NCBI GenBank assembly: GCA_016721945.1 | Contig: JADKHC010000028.1 | Location: 4,011-68,010 of the forward strand | From: Verrucomicrobiota bacterium | Lineage (GTDB): Bacteria; Verrucomicrobiota; Verrucomicrobiia; Opitutales; Opitutaceae | DNA length: 64,000 bases | Direction: 5' to 3' | In this document: one piece after another, positions 44,861-54,375 of the stretch | Layout of the letters: every line of letters begins with the position of its first letter | Numbering within the stretch: the stretch's first letter is position 1 | Notes under the pieces: generated by a model | Told to the model about the DNA's origin: nothing | Databases searched by the model: none | What the model saw: the letters and a program-made list of their open reading frames with translations, nothing else | Program-made: the position numbers and the translations under genes

Positions 44861-45268
44861 TCAGATTCTGCGGCGCTTGATACCGATCTGGACAATTGCT
44901 GAGCGAAGGATGCCTTCGAAGCGTTCGATTTCAGAAGCGTCGAGCGTTTCTCTTCCGCGAAGCGCATCCTGTGCGCGCTGCATGGCTTTTTCAGCAGCAT
45001 CAACGTCGATCTTCTCTTCGGTGATGGCGCTCTCGGCCAGGATAGAAACTTTGTCGCCATCGATCTCGGCGAAACCGTTGCCGACAGCGAGAAGCTCGGT
45101 CTTCCCGTTTTTTAAAACGCGCAACTCCCCTGCTTCAACTTGCGTGAGCAGCGGAATGTGGCCGGGCAGAATGCCGATCTCACCCTCGACCGTCGGAATG
45201 ACGACGGTTTCTACCGTGTCGGAGTAGACACGGGCTTCGGGGGTGACGATTTCGAGCGTGAGCGCCAT
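44861..45268 (-). CDS. atpC: F-type ATP synthase epsilon subunit
   Basis: 135 residues. The beta-sandwich domain LEIVTPEARVYSDTVETVVI and GEIGILPGHIPLL is followed by a helical hairpin with KAMQRAQDALRGRE. A rotor-stalk subunit that couples c-ring rotation to the catalytic head. Last gene of the operon, 9 bp after atpD, with a strong terminator beyond. Confidence 0.95.
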   Translation of the reverse strand: MALTLEIVTPEARVYSDTVETVVIPTVEGEIGILPGHIPLLTQVEAGELRVLKNGKTELLAVGNGFAEIDGDKVSILAESAITEEKIDVDAAEKAMQRAQDALRGRETLDASEIERFEGILRSAIVQIGIKRRRI

Positions 45269-45277
45269 GGTGATGGA

Positions 45278-46699
45278 TTACTTTTTGGCTGAAGAGCCGA
45301 TCACTTCGTCGATGCCACCCTTCATGTAGAAATCGCCCTCGGGTACGTTGTCGAGTTCGCCATCGAGGATCATCTTGAAACCGCGAACAGTGTCTTTGAC
45401 CGGAACGTATTTGCCAGGCGTGCCGGTGAACACTTCAGCGACCGCGAACGGTTGCGAAAGGAAACGCTGGAGTTTGCGCGCGCGATAAACGGTGAGTTTG
45501 TCCTCAGGAGATAGTTCGTCGAGGCCGAGAATCGCGATGATATCCTGGAGATCCTTGTAGCGTTGGAGCACGCGCTGCACTTCGCGGGCAACGAGGTAAT
45601 GCTCTTCGCCGACGATGGCTGGTTCGAGTGCTTTGGAAACCGAGGCGAGCGGATCGACGGCCGGATAAATTCCGAGTTCGGCGATGGAACGCTCGAGCAC
45701 GATGGTCGAATCCAAGTGCGCAAAGGTGTTTGCAGGAGCCGGGTCGGTGAGATCGTCGGCGGGCACGTACACGGCCTGCACGGAAGTGATCGAACCTTTC
45801 TTCGTCGAGGTGATGCGCTCTTGGAGAAGGCCCATTTCGTTCGACAAGGTTGGCTGATAACCGACGGCGGACGGCGAGCGTCCCAACAAAGCGGATACTT
45901 CGGAACCGGCTTGTGAGAAACGGAAAATGTTGTCGATGAAGAGCAGCACGTCCTGGTTTTTCTCGTCGCGGAAATATTCCGTCATCGCGAGAGCCGAGAG
46001 CGCGACACGCATACGAGCGCCCGGGGGTTCGTTCATCTGGCCGTAGACCAGCGCGACTTTCGACTTACTGAGATCTTTTTGGTCGATAACGCCCGCTTCG
46101 GACATTTCGTGGTAGAGATCGTTGCCCTCACGGGAACGTTCACCGACACCAGCGAATACCGAGAAACCGCCGTGAGCTTTGGCGATGTTGTTGATGAGTT
46201 CGAGAATGACGACGGTCTTGCCGACGCCAGCACCACCGAATGCACCGGCTTTGCCGCCTTTGATGAACGGGCAAATCAAGTCGATGACCTTGATGCCGGT
46301 TTCGAGGATCTGCGCTTTGGTGTCCTGATCGACGAGTGCGGGCGCGGGACGATGAATCGGGTATTTCTTGTCGAAAATGACCGGGCCTTTGCCGTCCACT
46401 GGGTTGCCGGTGACATCGAAGATGCGACCGAGCACGCCGTTGCCGACGGGGACCGAGATCGGTGCACCCGTATCCACGACTTCCATACCGCGCACGAGAC
46501 CTTCAGAGGAAGACATGGCGATCGTGCGGGCGACGCCACCGCCGAGGTGCTGCTCGACTTCGAGCGTGAGCACTTCTTTTTTCCCCGAGACGGTGAACTC
46601 AATGGTGAGCGCCTGGTAGATGGGCGGGATGGTGTTCTCGGCGAACTGCACGTCGACCACGGGGCCGATAACTTGGACGATTTTGCCGGTGTTGCTCAT
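45278..46699 (-). CDS. atpD: F-type ATP synthase beta subunit
   Basis: 473 residues, catalytic subunit. The Walker A loop GGAGVGKT is at 155-162. The hallmark ALSALAMTEYFRDEKNQDVLLFIDNIFR and SEVSALLGRSPSAVGYQPTL are present in the expected order. It forms the alpha3-beta3 head with AtpA. Forty-eight bases separate it from atpG. Confidence 0.98.
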   Translation of the reverse strand: MSNTGKIVQVIGPVVDVQFAENTIPPIYQALTIEFTVSGKKEVLTLEVEQHLGGGVARTIAMSSSEGLVRGMEVVDTGAPISVPVGNGVLGRIFDVTGNPVDGKGPVIFDKKYPIHRPAPALVDQDTKAQILETGIKVIDLICPFIKGGKAGAFGGAGVGKTVVILELINNIAKAHGGFSVFAGVGERSREGNDLYHEMSEAGVIDQKDLSKSKVALVYGQMNEPPGARMRVALSALAMTEYFRDEKNQDVLLFIDNIFRFSQAGSEVSALLGRSPSAVGYQPTLSNEMGLLQERITSTKKGSITSVQAVYVPADDLTDPAPANTFAHLDSTIVLERSIAELGIYPAVDPLASVSKALEPAIVGEEHYLVAREVQRVLQRYKDLQDIIAILGLDELSPEDKLTVYRARKLQRFLSQPFAVAEVFTGTPGKYVPVKDTVRGFKMILDGELDNVPEGDFYMKGGIDEVIGSSAKK

Positions 46700-46747
46700 G
46701 TTAGGAAAGGAAGGCTGACTGGGAATAGAAAGTGGTTAGGGCTGTAG

Positions 46748-47620
46748 TTAAACGGCGGCGAACTGGGCGGCGGCAATCTCGAGGATTTCCGCAGTGATGC
46801 CGGCCTGACGAGCTTTGTTGTATTCGAGAGTAAGGTCGCCAAGGAGCTTGGTGGCGTTGTCTTTGGCGGTCTTCATCGCGACCATGCGGGCGCTCTGTTC
46901 GGAGGCTTTGGCGCTAAGAACTAGTTCGTAAACGTAATGGTTGACGTAGAAAGGAAGCAGGGCATCGAGGACTGTTTTCGCGCTGGGTTCGAAGAGCATC
47001 TCGCGGGTATCGGCTTTTTCCACTGCGCTAGAATGCCTGTGCAGAGTGGCAAGGGAGGCGGCCACACTTTCGAGTGGGAGGACAGGACAAACCGTGGGTT
47101 CTTGAACGAGCGTGTTTTTAAAGTGCGGATAAATCACCTCGATCGTGTCGATCACGCCTTCGAGATATTGTTTTATCATGAACTCTACGGCGGCGCGCAC
47201 TTCGGCGAACGATGCGCGGTCTTGGATTGGAAAATCGGCGAGCAGGTCGCGTTTTGTGCGGACGAGGAATTGCGTGCCCTTGCGTCCGGCGACGACGAAT
47301 TTTGCAGGTGTCTGGATGTCGACAACGAGCTTGAAAAGATTGGCGTTGAGCGGTCCGCACAAACCCTTGTCCGTAGTGATAAGTAGGATACCGCGGGTTT
47401 TGATCTCCCGCTTCACGAGGAACGGATGCATCGACTCGTCAACGCGTGGTGCGAGCGAGGCTAGCATCGAAGCCATGAGTTGCGCGTACGGCTGACCCGC
47501 GAGGGCCAGCTGCTGCGCCTTCTTCATCTTCGACGCAGCCACCAGCTCCATCGCCTTGGTGATCTGGCGGGTGTTTTTGACCGATTTAATTCGGCGGCGG
47601 ATATCGCGGGTTGATGCCAC
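46748..47620 (-). CDS. atpG: F-type ATP synthase gamma subunit
   Basis: 290 residues. The N-terminal helix RDIRRRIKSVKNTRQITKAM and the C-terminal helix NATKLLGDLTLEYNKARQA form the coiled-coil shaft inside the alpha3-beta3 head. TDKGLCGPLNANLFK is the conserved middle motif. Operon gene between atpA and atpD. Confidence 0.96.
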   Translation of the reverse strand: MASTRDIRRRIKSVKNTRQITKAMELVAASKMKKAQQLALAGQPYAQLMASMLASLAPRVDESMHPFLVKREIKTRGILLITTDKGLCGPLNANLFKLVVDIQTPAKFVVAGRKGTQFLVRTKRDLLADFPIQDRASFAEVRAAVEFMIKQYLEGVIDTIEVIYPHFKNTLVQEPTVCPVLPLESVAASLATLHRHSSAVEKADTREMLFEPSAKTVLDALLPFYVNHYVYELVLSAKASEQSARMVAMKTAKDNATKLLGDLTLEYNKARQAGITAEILEIAAAQFAAV

Positions 47621-47672
47621 GGTTAGGAAGGAGATTTATCGCGGAAACGCGGAGGAGCAGAGACGCGGAAGT

Positions 47673-49199
<1,527 letters not shown>

Positions 49200-49235
49200 G
49201 CGGCGGGAAGAGTTCTTGGGATCAGGTTTTTGAAA

Positions 49236-49628
49236 TTAGACGGATGCGGCGAGGGCGCCGAGTTGTCCGGAGACAGAGGATTCGTAAACATCGTCGCCGA
49301 CGCGCACGCGCAGACCGGCGAGAAGCTTAGGATTAGCGCGGGTGCTGGCGGTGATGGCGCGGCCGTACTTCTTGGTCATGGACGCGGCAATGGTTTGTAG
49401 GACAGAATCGGATACAGCACCGGCGTGCTCGACGACGGCTTGGCTCTTGGCCAGCTCGGTCGCGACGAAGCGATGGTAGGCCTTGAGAACAGTAAGCGGA
49501 TGCGCGGGCCGGAGTTTCTCAATGTAACCCAGAACGCCCGTTACGCGTTCGGCCGAGACGCGGCCGTCGACGAGGCTCAGCTTGAAGAGCTGGCGGGCGA
49601 GTTGTTGGGCTTTTTTGTTGGCGGCCAT
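49236..49628 (-). CDS. atpH: F-type ATP synthase delta subunit, short form
   Basis: 130 residues, clearly shorter than the usual about 175-185. The N-terminal ARQLFKLSL and the C-terminal region (STRANPKLLAGLRVRVGDDVYESSVSG) match the family, so the missing part lies in the N-terminal helical bundle. Position between atpF and atpA supports the call. This subunit links the stator b subunits to the head. Confidence 0.88.
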   Translation of the reverse strand: MAANKKAQQLARQLFKLSLVDGRVSAERVTGVLGYIEKLRPAHPLTVLKAYHRFVATELAKSQAVVEHAGAVSDSVLQTIAASMTKKYGRAITASTRANPKLLAGLRVRVGDDVYESSVSGQLGALAASV

Positions 49629-49644
49629 GGAAAAATGGAAGCGA

Positions 49645-50208
49645 TCAGACGTTGGTCAGCTCTTTGGCGGCGGTTTCGTTGTAACTGGCGCGATCGGTCT
49701 CGGTGAGTTTCTTCGCGAGGACGCGTTCGGTCGTGGCGACGACGAGGCGGGCGATTTCGGTGCGGGCGTCGGCGAGCATTTTCTTTTGCTCAAGCTCGAT
49801 GGCCTGCTGGGCCTTGGCGAACTGATCGTTGGCGCGCTCGGAAGCTTCTTTTTGGATCTTGTCGGCGAAGTCCTTCGCGGTCTTGCGGGACTCTTCGATG
49901 ATCTTGTTGGCTTCGAGCTGGGCGTTTTTGATGAGGGTGGCCGTCTCTTGCTGTGAGGTGGCGAGCTGGGCCTTCATGTCGTTGGCGTACTTGAGGCCGG
50001 ATTCGATCTTGTTCTGGCGCTCTTCCATCGCGGCGATGGTCGGCTTGATGCCGAACTTGTACAATACGGCAAAAAGGATCAGGAAGCTGATGCCTTGAAA
50101 AAGGATGTAGTGCCAGTCGAGGCCGAATTTTTCAACGAGACCCGGTTCAGACGCGCCTGCGACGGCAGCATGAGCTTCGACAGTGGCGAGGAAAAGTGAG
50201 GTCAACAT
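49645..50208 (-). CDS. atpF: F-type ATP synthase b subunit
   Basis: 187 residues. One N-terminal membrane helix (WHYILFQGISFLILFAVLY), then a long charged coiled coil (MEERQNKIESGLKYANDMKA onward). Peripheral stalk of the enzyme. Sixteen bases before atpH. Confidence 0.95.
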   Translation of the reverse strand: MLTSLFLATVEAHAAVAGASEPGLVEKFGLDWHYILFQGISFLILFAVLYKFGIKPTIAAMEERQNKIESGLKYANDMKAQLATSQQETATLIKNAQLEANKIIEESRKTAKDFADKIQKEASERANDQFAKAQQAIELEQKKMLADARTEIARLVVATTERVLAKKLTETDRASYNETAAKELTNV

Positions 50209-50273
50209 GGCAGGAGCGGTAAAAGGAGAGGTTGCGCTGGAGAGTGAGTCGCCAGCGCAACCGCAGAGAGGGA

Positions 50274-50477
50274 TTACTTGGCGAGGAATAGCGCGAGAAC
50301 GCCGAGACCTTCGGCGAGCGCCATACCGATGATGGCTTGAACGAGGATTTTGCCAGAAGCGCCGGGATTACGACCGACGGCTTCGGCGGCTTTGGTGCCG
50401 ATAAGTCCGACGCCGATGGCGGCGCCGAGGAGACCGAATGCGCTAGCTAGATTGCCAGTGATTTCAGCGAGGATCAT
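50274..50477 (-). CDS. atpE: F-type ATP synthase c subunit
   Basis: 67 residues, two helices joined by the loop GRNPGASG. The ion carrier is Glu56 in MALAEGLGVLALF. The Gln in helix 1 and the Ser-Thr-Tyr set that mark sodium-binding rings are absent (here Val, Gly, Leu, Leu), so proton coupling is inferred. Confidence 0.96.
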   Translation of the reverse strand: MILAEITGNLASAFGLLGAAIGVGLIGTKAAEAVGRNPGASGKILVQAIIGMALAEGLGVLALFLAK

Positions 50478-50549
50478 GTTTTTGTATATGTTTGGAGGTT
50501 GCAGTTGCCGTCGTGCGCGCTCGTTGGCACGCTCCCAACGGGAAAGGTT

Positions 50550-51434
50550 TTAGTGATGGGCTTCGGCGTGGTTAGCTTCGTCAACGTGTTCGTGATCGTC
50601 GCCGTGGTTACAGATCAGGCCGATATAAACAGAGCTGAGTAGCGTGAAGACGGTGGCTTGAATCAGGCCGACCAGCAGCTCCATGAAATAGAAAACAAAG
50701 AAGAAGCTCGTGCCGTGCAGTAGGTTTTCGCCGCCGAAGACGTTGCCGAAGAGACGCACAGAAAGTGTGAACGGACGGATGCAGATCGAGAAGACCTCGA
50801 TGAAGCCAACCAAGAGAAACACCACAGAAAGTACAAAGTAGAGTACTAGGGGCGTTTCTTTTTTGTCGGCTTTGTTACCGAAAAGATCGAAGAGGATCAG
50901 TTTCGTGCCGGCGTACTTGAAGATGATGATCAACCACGCGCCGAAAGAGATGAGCGCGAGAGCGATCGTGCCGTTGAAATCCGCAGTGAAGGGTCGGATG
51001 AACGGCCGCGTAACGTGGAACTTGCCGTCGATGTCGTGGCCGAAACCGATCGTGCCGACGCCGGGCAACAGGCCCATCCAGTTTTGGATGAGGATAAAAA
51101 TGAAAAACGTAACGAGCAGCGGAAAGACGGCAGGGAAAGCGTGCTTGCCGACGATGGGCTCGAACAGGCCGCGCAGACCTTCGATCAGCGACTCAACGAC
51201 GGCCTGGCCTTTTGACGGGAGGATTTTCGGGCGGCCCGTAGCGATGAGAATCAGTGAAATGATGAGCGCAGAAACGGCCCAACCGGTCACCATGCTATTC
51301 GTGATGGCCCAGCCACCACCGAGATCGACTAGCTTGGCGGCTTTGGCGGAAACGGCTTCTCCTTCGGATGCAAATGCAGGCAATGCAGTTGCCAAGGACA
51401 CGAGCGCGAGGGCAAAATTCTTTGCTCGAAGCAT
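50550..51434 (-). CDS. atpB: F-type ATP synthase a subunit
   Basis: 294 residues with a cleavable N-terminal signal-like segment (ALALVSLATALPAFASEGEA) and several membrane helices. The essential Arg is in PFTLSVRLFGNVFGG. A His/Glu-rich C-terminal tail (HGDDHEHVDEANHAEAHH) is notable. First gene of the operon; atpI is absent. Confidence 0.94.
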   Translation of the reverse strand: MLRAKNFALALVSLATALPAFASEGEAVSAKAAKLVDLGGGWAITNSMVTGWAVSALIISLILIATGRPKILPSKGQAVVESLIEGLRGLFEPIVGKHAFPAVFPLLVTFFIFILIQNWMGLLPGVGTIGFGHDIDGKFHVTRPFIRPFTADFNGTIALALISFGAWLIIIFKYAGTKLILFDLFGNKADKKETPLVLYFVLSVVFLLVGFIEVFSICIRPFTLSVRLFGNVFGGENLLHGTSFFFVFYFMELLVGLIQATVFTLLSSVYIGLICNHGDDHEHVDEANHAEAHH

Positions 51435-51541
51435 GGGTGGGTTAAAAAAGCGCAGGTAGATTCGTAAAAACCTCAGAGGTAGGCAACGCGGGGAACGCCG
51501 TCAATCATCGAAAATCATCTGTGCTTATAGGAACGAAAAGA

Positions 51542-52252
51542 TTAGCGAATTTTGCCAACTATCCGGTTTAGCTTCACTTCTGCTACTAGCGACTGGTTTT
51601 GTTCAAAGTTTAGAGAAATCGTCCTGCGCAATGCCACAAGCGATTGATACGCGGGGGCACGGCTCTGAAAAACGGTCTCGCGTTCGAACGGCCAGGGCGC
51701 GGTGGGCGTGATTTCCCAGTCGGGATGAGCGAGGACCTCGGCTTTGGCGGCGGCGAAATAGGCAGCGTCGTCGGTGCGGAAACAAAGCTCGGCTCCAGCG
51801 GCGGCTTTCGCGGCAAGCGGGTGCAAGAAGTCGGTCTGCATGAGCCGGTGTTTGTGGTGGCGGCGTTTGGGCCACGGGTCCGGGAAGAGCACAAATATCC
51901 GCTGAAGAACGACATGCGCGGGCAGTGCGGCGATGAGCTCGGCGGCTTCGGCCTTGAGAAAAACGAGGTTGGTGAGCTTGGCGCGGTTGCATTTGCGTTG
52001 GGCGCGTTCGACGCGGTCGCGCAGCAGATCGAAGCCGAGGCAGAATTCCTCTCGATGCGCCGTGGCGTAGTCGGTCAGGAAATGTCCGTGCCCGGCGCCG
52101 ATTTCGAGCGTGATGCGCGAGTGCGCAGCGAGCAGTTCCGCCAGGTGTTGCTGGAGGGTGGCGCGGCGGGCGTCGCGGTGGATGATGAATTCGGCGGTGC
52201 GGGCTGGATTGTCCACGTGGCCGGTTAAGCACGGGCGCGGCGCTCGGTGCAA
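51542..52252 (-). CDS. trmB: tRNA (guanine-N7)-methyltransferase
   Basis: 236 residues. SAM site EIGAGHGHF and the TrmB hallmark VLFPDPWPKRRHHKHRL. Methylates guanine 46 of tRNA. The start may be this ATG or a GTG 12 codons on. It lies 8 bp after phoR and about 107 bp before atpB, all on one strand. Confidence 0.93.
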   Translation of the reverse strand: MHRAPRPCLTGHVDNPARTAEFIIHRDARRATLQQHLAELLAAHSRITLEIGAGHGHFLTDYATAHREEFCLGFDLLRDRVERAQRKCNRAKLTNLVFLKAEAAELIAALPAHVVLQRIFVLFPDPWPKRRHHKHRLMQTDFLHPLAAKAAAGAELCFRTDDAAYFAAAKAEVLAHPDWEITPTAPWPFERETVFQSRAPAYQSLVALRRTISLNFEQNQSLVAEVKLNRIVGKIR

Positions 52253-52260
52253 GCGTGCGT

Positions 52261-53547
52261 TTATTTTGCGCGAACTGTGTCGTTGGCGCGCAGCGGTAGA
52301 GAAAAATAGAACGCTGTCCCCTGCCCTAGCTTGCTTTCGACGCGAACTTGGCCGCCGTGGAGATGCACAATATGTTTAACAATGCTGAGTCCGAGGCCGG
52401 TGCCGCCTTTTTCACGCGAGCGGCCTTTGTCTACGCGGTAGAAACGCTCGAAGATGTGCGGCAGGTCGGCTTCCGGGATGCCCGGGCCGTTGTCGCGCAC
52501 GCAGACCTCGATTTGGGTTTCAGTCAGCTTGGCTGAGACGTCGATGTGAGAACCTTTTGGCGTGTACTTGATCGCGTTATCAATCAGGTTTTCAAGGACC
52601 TGCGTGATTTTAAGCGGATCGATCGGCACGGCTCCGATCGCGGGATCGATGGAGGTGGAGAGTTTGTGTTCGGCGCAATCAGGCCGCACCCGGTAGTCTT
52701 CCAAGATGCTGTTGAGCAACTGCGTGAGGTGGGTCGACTCGCGACGCAGCCCGGGATTGATCGATTCGAGGCGCGACAGCACGAGCAAATCTTCGAGGAG
52801 CGAATTGAGGCGTTCGGTGTGGCGCTGGATGGTCTTCATGAAGCGCTCGCGGTCGGCGAGCGGCATGTCTAGATGACCGTCCACGAGAGTCTCGATATAG
52901 CCTTTGATGACGCTGAGCGGCGTGCGGAGCTCGTGGGAGACGTTGGCAACAAAGTCTTTCCGCACGGCTTCGAGTTTTTTCTGCTTGGTGATGTCGTGCA
53001 GAACGAAGAGCGCCCAAGTGTCTTTTTCGGCATTGAGCGACGGGATGGTTGTGCCCGTCACCTCGGTCCAGATGGAGCGACTGCCCTCGGCGAACTCGAC
53101 TTCGAACTGGGCCGGAGCCTCGTTTTTGCGCACGCTTTCCACGTATTGGAGAAAGGAGGCGCTTTGCAGAATGAGCTCAAGGCGTTGGCCCAAGATGTTG
53201 GTTGCGCGTGGGAATATACCGTTTAACGCACTGTTGGCCAACAGGATGCGATTCGTTGAGTCCACGATCAGGACGGCTTCCTGCAAACTGCCCAGCGTGG
53301 CTTCGAGTTGGGTGAGCTGGCCGGAACGCAGGAGCTGCAGGCGGTTGACCTCTTCGATCAACTCATTCGTGGCGTGGCAGAGATGGTCCCAGCTGCTGGT
53401 GTCTGCGGATGTCCCGTCTTCGCGCAACAGGGGCTGTTTTCGCAGTAACGCGTTGTGGAGCCGACGGATGGCTTGGTGTTGCCGCCAGAGTGCGCTGAGA
53501 GTGAACAGCAGGGTTATGCCCAGCGTAATCGAAATCAGGATACACAT
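52261..53547 (-). CDS. phoR: PhoR-like phosphate sensor kinase
   Basis: 428 residues. One or two N-terminal membrane segments (1-22), a PAS domain (about 85-190), HisKA with His205 in NVSHELRTPLS, and a HATPase with ENLIDNAIKYT, DNGPGIP and GGTGLGLSIV. A PhoR-type kinase for the adjacent PhoB-like regulator, which it overlaps by 13 bp. The small periplasmic part fits a kinase controlled through the Pst/PhoU system. Confidence 0.88.
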   Translation of the reverse strand: MCILISITLGITLLFTLSALWRQHQAIRRLHNALLRKQPLLREDGTSADTSSWDHLCHATNELIEEVNRLQLLRSGQLTQLEATLGSLQEAVLIVDSTNRILLANSALNGIFPRATNILGQRLELILQSASFLQYVESVRKNEAPAQFEVEFAEGSRSIWTEVTGTTIPSLNAEKDTWALFVLHDITKQKKLEAVRKDFVANVSHELRTPLSVIKGYIETLVDGHLDMPLADRERFMKTIQRHTERLNSLLEDLLVLSRLESINPGLRRESTHLTQLLNSILEDYRVRPDCAEHKLSTSIDPAIGAVPIDPLKITQVLENLIDNAIKYTPKGSHIDVSAKLTETQIEVCVRDNGPGIPEADLPHIFERFYRVDKGRSREKGGTGLGLSIVKHIVHLHGGQVRVESKLGQGTAFYFSLPLRANDTVRAK

Positions 53548-53876
53548 GCGCTGACTTTACGCTCGGCGATCCGGTACCCCACCCCGCGAATCGTTTCAAT
53601 CCAGTCGGCCTCGCCGCCAAGTTTTTCGCGCAGGCGGCGGACATGAGTATCCACGGTGCGCGTCTCGATCTCGGTCTCGTAGTTCCAGACATTGATCAAC
53701 AAGTGCTCGCGCGTTTGGACGCGACCGCGGCGCTCGATCAGCAGGCGTAAAAGTTTAAATTCTGTCGCCGTCAGATCGACTGGCTGACCACCGACGGTGG
53801 CGGCATGGCGGTCGACATCGAGTGAGATCAGGCCGACTTGCAGCATCTTGGGTTCTGCTGGCGTAGCCTCGGCCAA
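53535..53876 (-). pseudogene. phoB: PhoB DNA-binding half, downstream of a frameshift
   Basis: Winged-helix trans_reg_C domain: LTATEFKLLRLLIERRGRVQ, then RTVDTHVRRLREKLG and the GVGYR strand. It is out of frame with the receiver half (53828-54250) and begins only with a TTG. Adding one base near 53893 joins them as LVLRVATILRRLAEATPAEP, the normal linker of OmpR/PhoB regulators. So it is one gene broken in this sequence. Confidence 0.8.
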
Positions 53877-54250
53877 GCGCCGTAGAATGGTTGCACGCGC
53901 AACACTAATTCCTTGGTGCTAAAAGGCTTACACACATAGTCATCGGCCCCTGTCTCCAGTCCTTGGATACGATCGGACTCTTCGGCTTTGGCGGTGAGAA
54001 AAATAACTGGGACCTTTTTTAACTTGGGATCAGCGCGAAGCATCCGGCAGATCTGCATGCCATTTAGGTCGGGCATCATCACATCGAGAATGACGAGATC
54101 GGGCAAAAATGTGCGCGCCACACCGATGCTGCCGTTCGGATCATTGAGTGTCTCGACCTGGTATCCCTTTGCACGCAGCTGGTAGGCAACGAGTTCAGTT
54201 ACATCGACCTCGTCGTCGACCACGAGTATGCGTTTAGCTTTAGTGTCCAT
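53828..54250 (-). pseudogene. phoB: PhoB receiver half, upstream of a frameshift
   Basis: Receiver domain beginning MDTKAKRILVVDDEVDVTEL, with phospho-acceptor Asp in VILDVMMPDLNG and Lys in DDYVCKPFSTKEL. After residue about 120 the frame diverges from the family and stops. The missing base lies near 53892-53896. If the sequence is correct, the product is a stand-alone receiver without DNA binding. Confidence 0.82.
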
Positions 54251-54375
54251 GACGTGGGGCTAGCTTACCGGGCATCTTCCGTTTGCCGAGTGATTTTACC
54301 TCACCGTTTCACAAATGTTACAAGACGGTTTTTTGTGGCTTGGTGGAGGCAGTACCGGGAGCAAGAAGACTGCGC

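Noticed and set aside
50274..50477. Sodium-specific ATP synthase c ring
   Set aside because: The helix-1 Gln and the Ser/Thr/Tyr ligands near the carboxylate are replaced by Val, Gly, Leu, Leu.
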